DNA of 16,118 nucleotides from UBA6183 sp046314755 (GTDB lineage Bacteria; Bacteroidota; Bacteroidia; UKL13-3). Positions 15,133-16,118 of the stretch are shown here, piece after piece. Location: the NCBI GenBank assembly GCA_046314755.1, contig JBKDBG010000109.1:1-16118 (forward strand), given 5' to 3'. The notes beneath the pieces were generated by a model, which had not been told where the DNA came from, did not search any database, and saw nothing but the letters and a program-made list of their open reading frames with translations. The translations under genes and the position numbers were made by a program. The first letter of the stretch is position 1. Every line of letters begins with the position of its first letter.

Positions 15133-16118
15133 ATGCAACTATTTGATTTCCTTACTCCGGTACCTGAAAAGATATTTAATACCATCACTGACACAACTCC
15201 GCGCAGTTTAGTAAACGTGATTGATATTTATACCAAACAATTTCCTGATTTAGATGGTGTTCATTTAGCCATTATCGGAGTGAAAGATGATCGCGCAAAT
15301 CCTTCGCACACTGGCATTAACCAAACACCTGATGAAGTACGCGCGCAGTTATACAAACTTATTAAACCTAAATATGAAGTACGCATTGCCGATTTAGGAA
15401 ACATTGAAGCCGGAGATACTTTTAATGATACTTTATTTGCATTAAATGCCTGCTTAAAGGAATTACACGAGAAAAAAATCACCACCATTATTTTAGGCGG
15501 TTCGGCTGATTTAGCCTATGCACAATACACCTCTTACCATGGCATTAACCGAAATATGAACCTGTTGGTTGCTGATGCAAAAATTGATTTGAAACAGCAT
15601 GAAACCGACCCGATGTATTCAAATTATTTATACAAAATTATTACCCACCAACCTAATTACTTGTTTAACATTGTGCATATTGGAAACCAAACATATTATG
15701 TAGAACAAGAAAGTTTGGATGCTTTTGACAAAATGAATTTCGATTTATATCGTTTGGGGCAAGTAAGAAGCAACTTGCAAGAAACCGAACCATTGGCACG
15801 TAATGCGGATATGATGGTGTTTAGTTTGAATTGTATTAAAGCTGCCGATATTCAAGCCAGCACAGATATGAACCCAAATGGATTTTACGGAGAAGAAGCT
15901 TGTCAAATTGCGCGTTATGCGGGTATGGGCAATGATTTATCGAGCGTGGGTTTTTATGATTTAAACACCTTTAACGACAGAAACGGTTGCGGAGGGAAAC
16001 TTGCCGCACAAATTATTTGGTATTTTATTGATGGTTATTATAACCGCAAAAACGACTACCCAACTACCGAAAGTAAAGATTACTTAATCTATCGCACTAC
16101 GTTTAAAAACAGCGATAA
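15133..16118 (+). CDS. Arginase/formimidoylglutamase-fold protein with degenerate metal site (3' end outside window)
   Basis: From ATG at 15133 the frame stays open for 328 codons to the window end, so the C-terminus is missing. The order of landmarks is that of ureohydrolases (arginase, agmatinase, formimidoylglutamase), which cleave guanidino or formimino groups with a two-Mn centre: HLAIIGVKDDRANPSHTG at about 45-62, ILGGSAD at 120-126, LLVADAKID at 144-152, FSLNCIKAAD at 230-239, FYGEEACQIARYAG near 252-265, and FYDLNTFND near 277. The normal ligand motifs are GG-x-H, DAHxD and SxDxD. Here the first is GGSAD (Ala125 at the His position), the second is DAKID (His to Lys150, both Asp kept), and the third is SLNCI (Asn233 and Ile235 for the two Asp). 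Three or four of about six ligands are lost, so catalysis of the classic kind is unlikely. It is divergent to the SDR gene. Confidence 0.8.
   Translation, partial: MQLFDFLTPVPEKIFNTITDTTPRSLVNVIDIYTKQFPDLDGVHLAIIGVKDDRANPSHTGINQTPDEVRAQLYKLIKPKYEVRIADLGNIEAGDTFNDTLFALNACLKELHEKKITTIILGGSADLAYAQYTSYHGINRNMNLLVADAKIDLKQHETDPMYSNYLYKIITHQPNYLFNIVHIGNQTYYVEQESLDAFDKMNFDLYRLGQVRSNLQETEPLARNADMMVFSLNCIKAADIQASTDMNPNGFYGEEACQIARYAGMGNDLSSVGFYDLNTFNDRNGCGGKLAAQIIWYFIDGYYNRKNDYPTTESKDYLIYRTTFKNSD

Noticed and set aside
1..16118. CRISPR arrays, insertion sequences, integrases, toxin-antitoxin or defence genes
   Set aside because: No regularly spaced repeats, transposase or integrase motifs, or small paired toxin/antitoxin frames were found on either strand.

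Overview
The window looks like a chromosomal segment of a Bacteroidota bacterium, probably class Bacteroidia. It is AT-rich. One gene carries a C-terminal type IX secretion (T9SS) sorting domain, there is an outer-membrane TonB-dependent receptor, the alpha and beta halves of a 2-oxoacid dehydrogenase E1 are fused into one chain, Shine-Dalgarno sequences are mostly absent, and several intergenic sites match the Bacteroidota promoter pattern TTTG / TAnnTTTG. I see no phage, insertion sequence, CRISPR array or plasmid gene.

Layout. (1) Positions 1-3617, plus strand: the C-terminal part of a TonB-dependent receptor, then a secreted alpha/beta-hydrolase-fold protein with a SusE-like domain and a T9SS tail. 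(2) Positions 3689-7596, minus strand: a MATE-family efflux pump followed by a secreted M1 zinc aminopeptidase. (3) Positions 7597-8009: a 413-base stretch with no convincing gene but two inverted repeats. (4) Positions 8010-10207, minus strand: a tandem universal-stress protein and a CPA2 cation/proton antiporter in one operon. (5) Positions 10345-12396, plus strand: the fused E1 alpha/beta subunit of a branched-chain-type 2-oxoacid dehydrogenase. (6) Positions 12465-12538, minus strand: a CAU-anticodon tRNA. (7) Positions 12625-13245, plus strand: a YihX-like HAD phosphatase. (8) Positions 13380-15067, minus strand: an extended-SDR NAD(P)-dependent reductase/epimerase translationally coupled to a TPR lipoprotein. 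(9) From 15133 to the window end, plus strand: an arginase/formimidoylglutamase-fold protein cut by the edge.

Most of the genes are housekeeping or envelope functions. Each of the three convergent junctions (hydrolase/aminopeptidase, E1/tRNA, HAD/TPR) has a perfect hairpin flanked by an A-run and a T-run, so one element can end transcription from both sides. The tRNA and the HAD gene are divergent, and their predicted promoters interleave in 86 bases.

The most interesting points are two probable pseudoenzymes. The arginase-fold protein at the right edge has lost most of its manganese ligands while keeping the fold's landmarks. The T9SS-secreted hydrolase-fold protein has Gly where the nucleophile Ser should be. 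Neither is a proven new system, but both look like conserved folds used for binding rather than catalysis. I did not find a clear undescribed defence or mobile system here.
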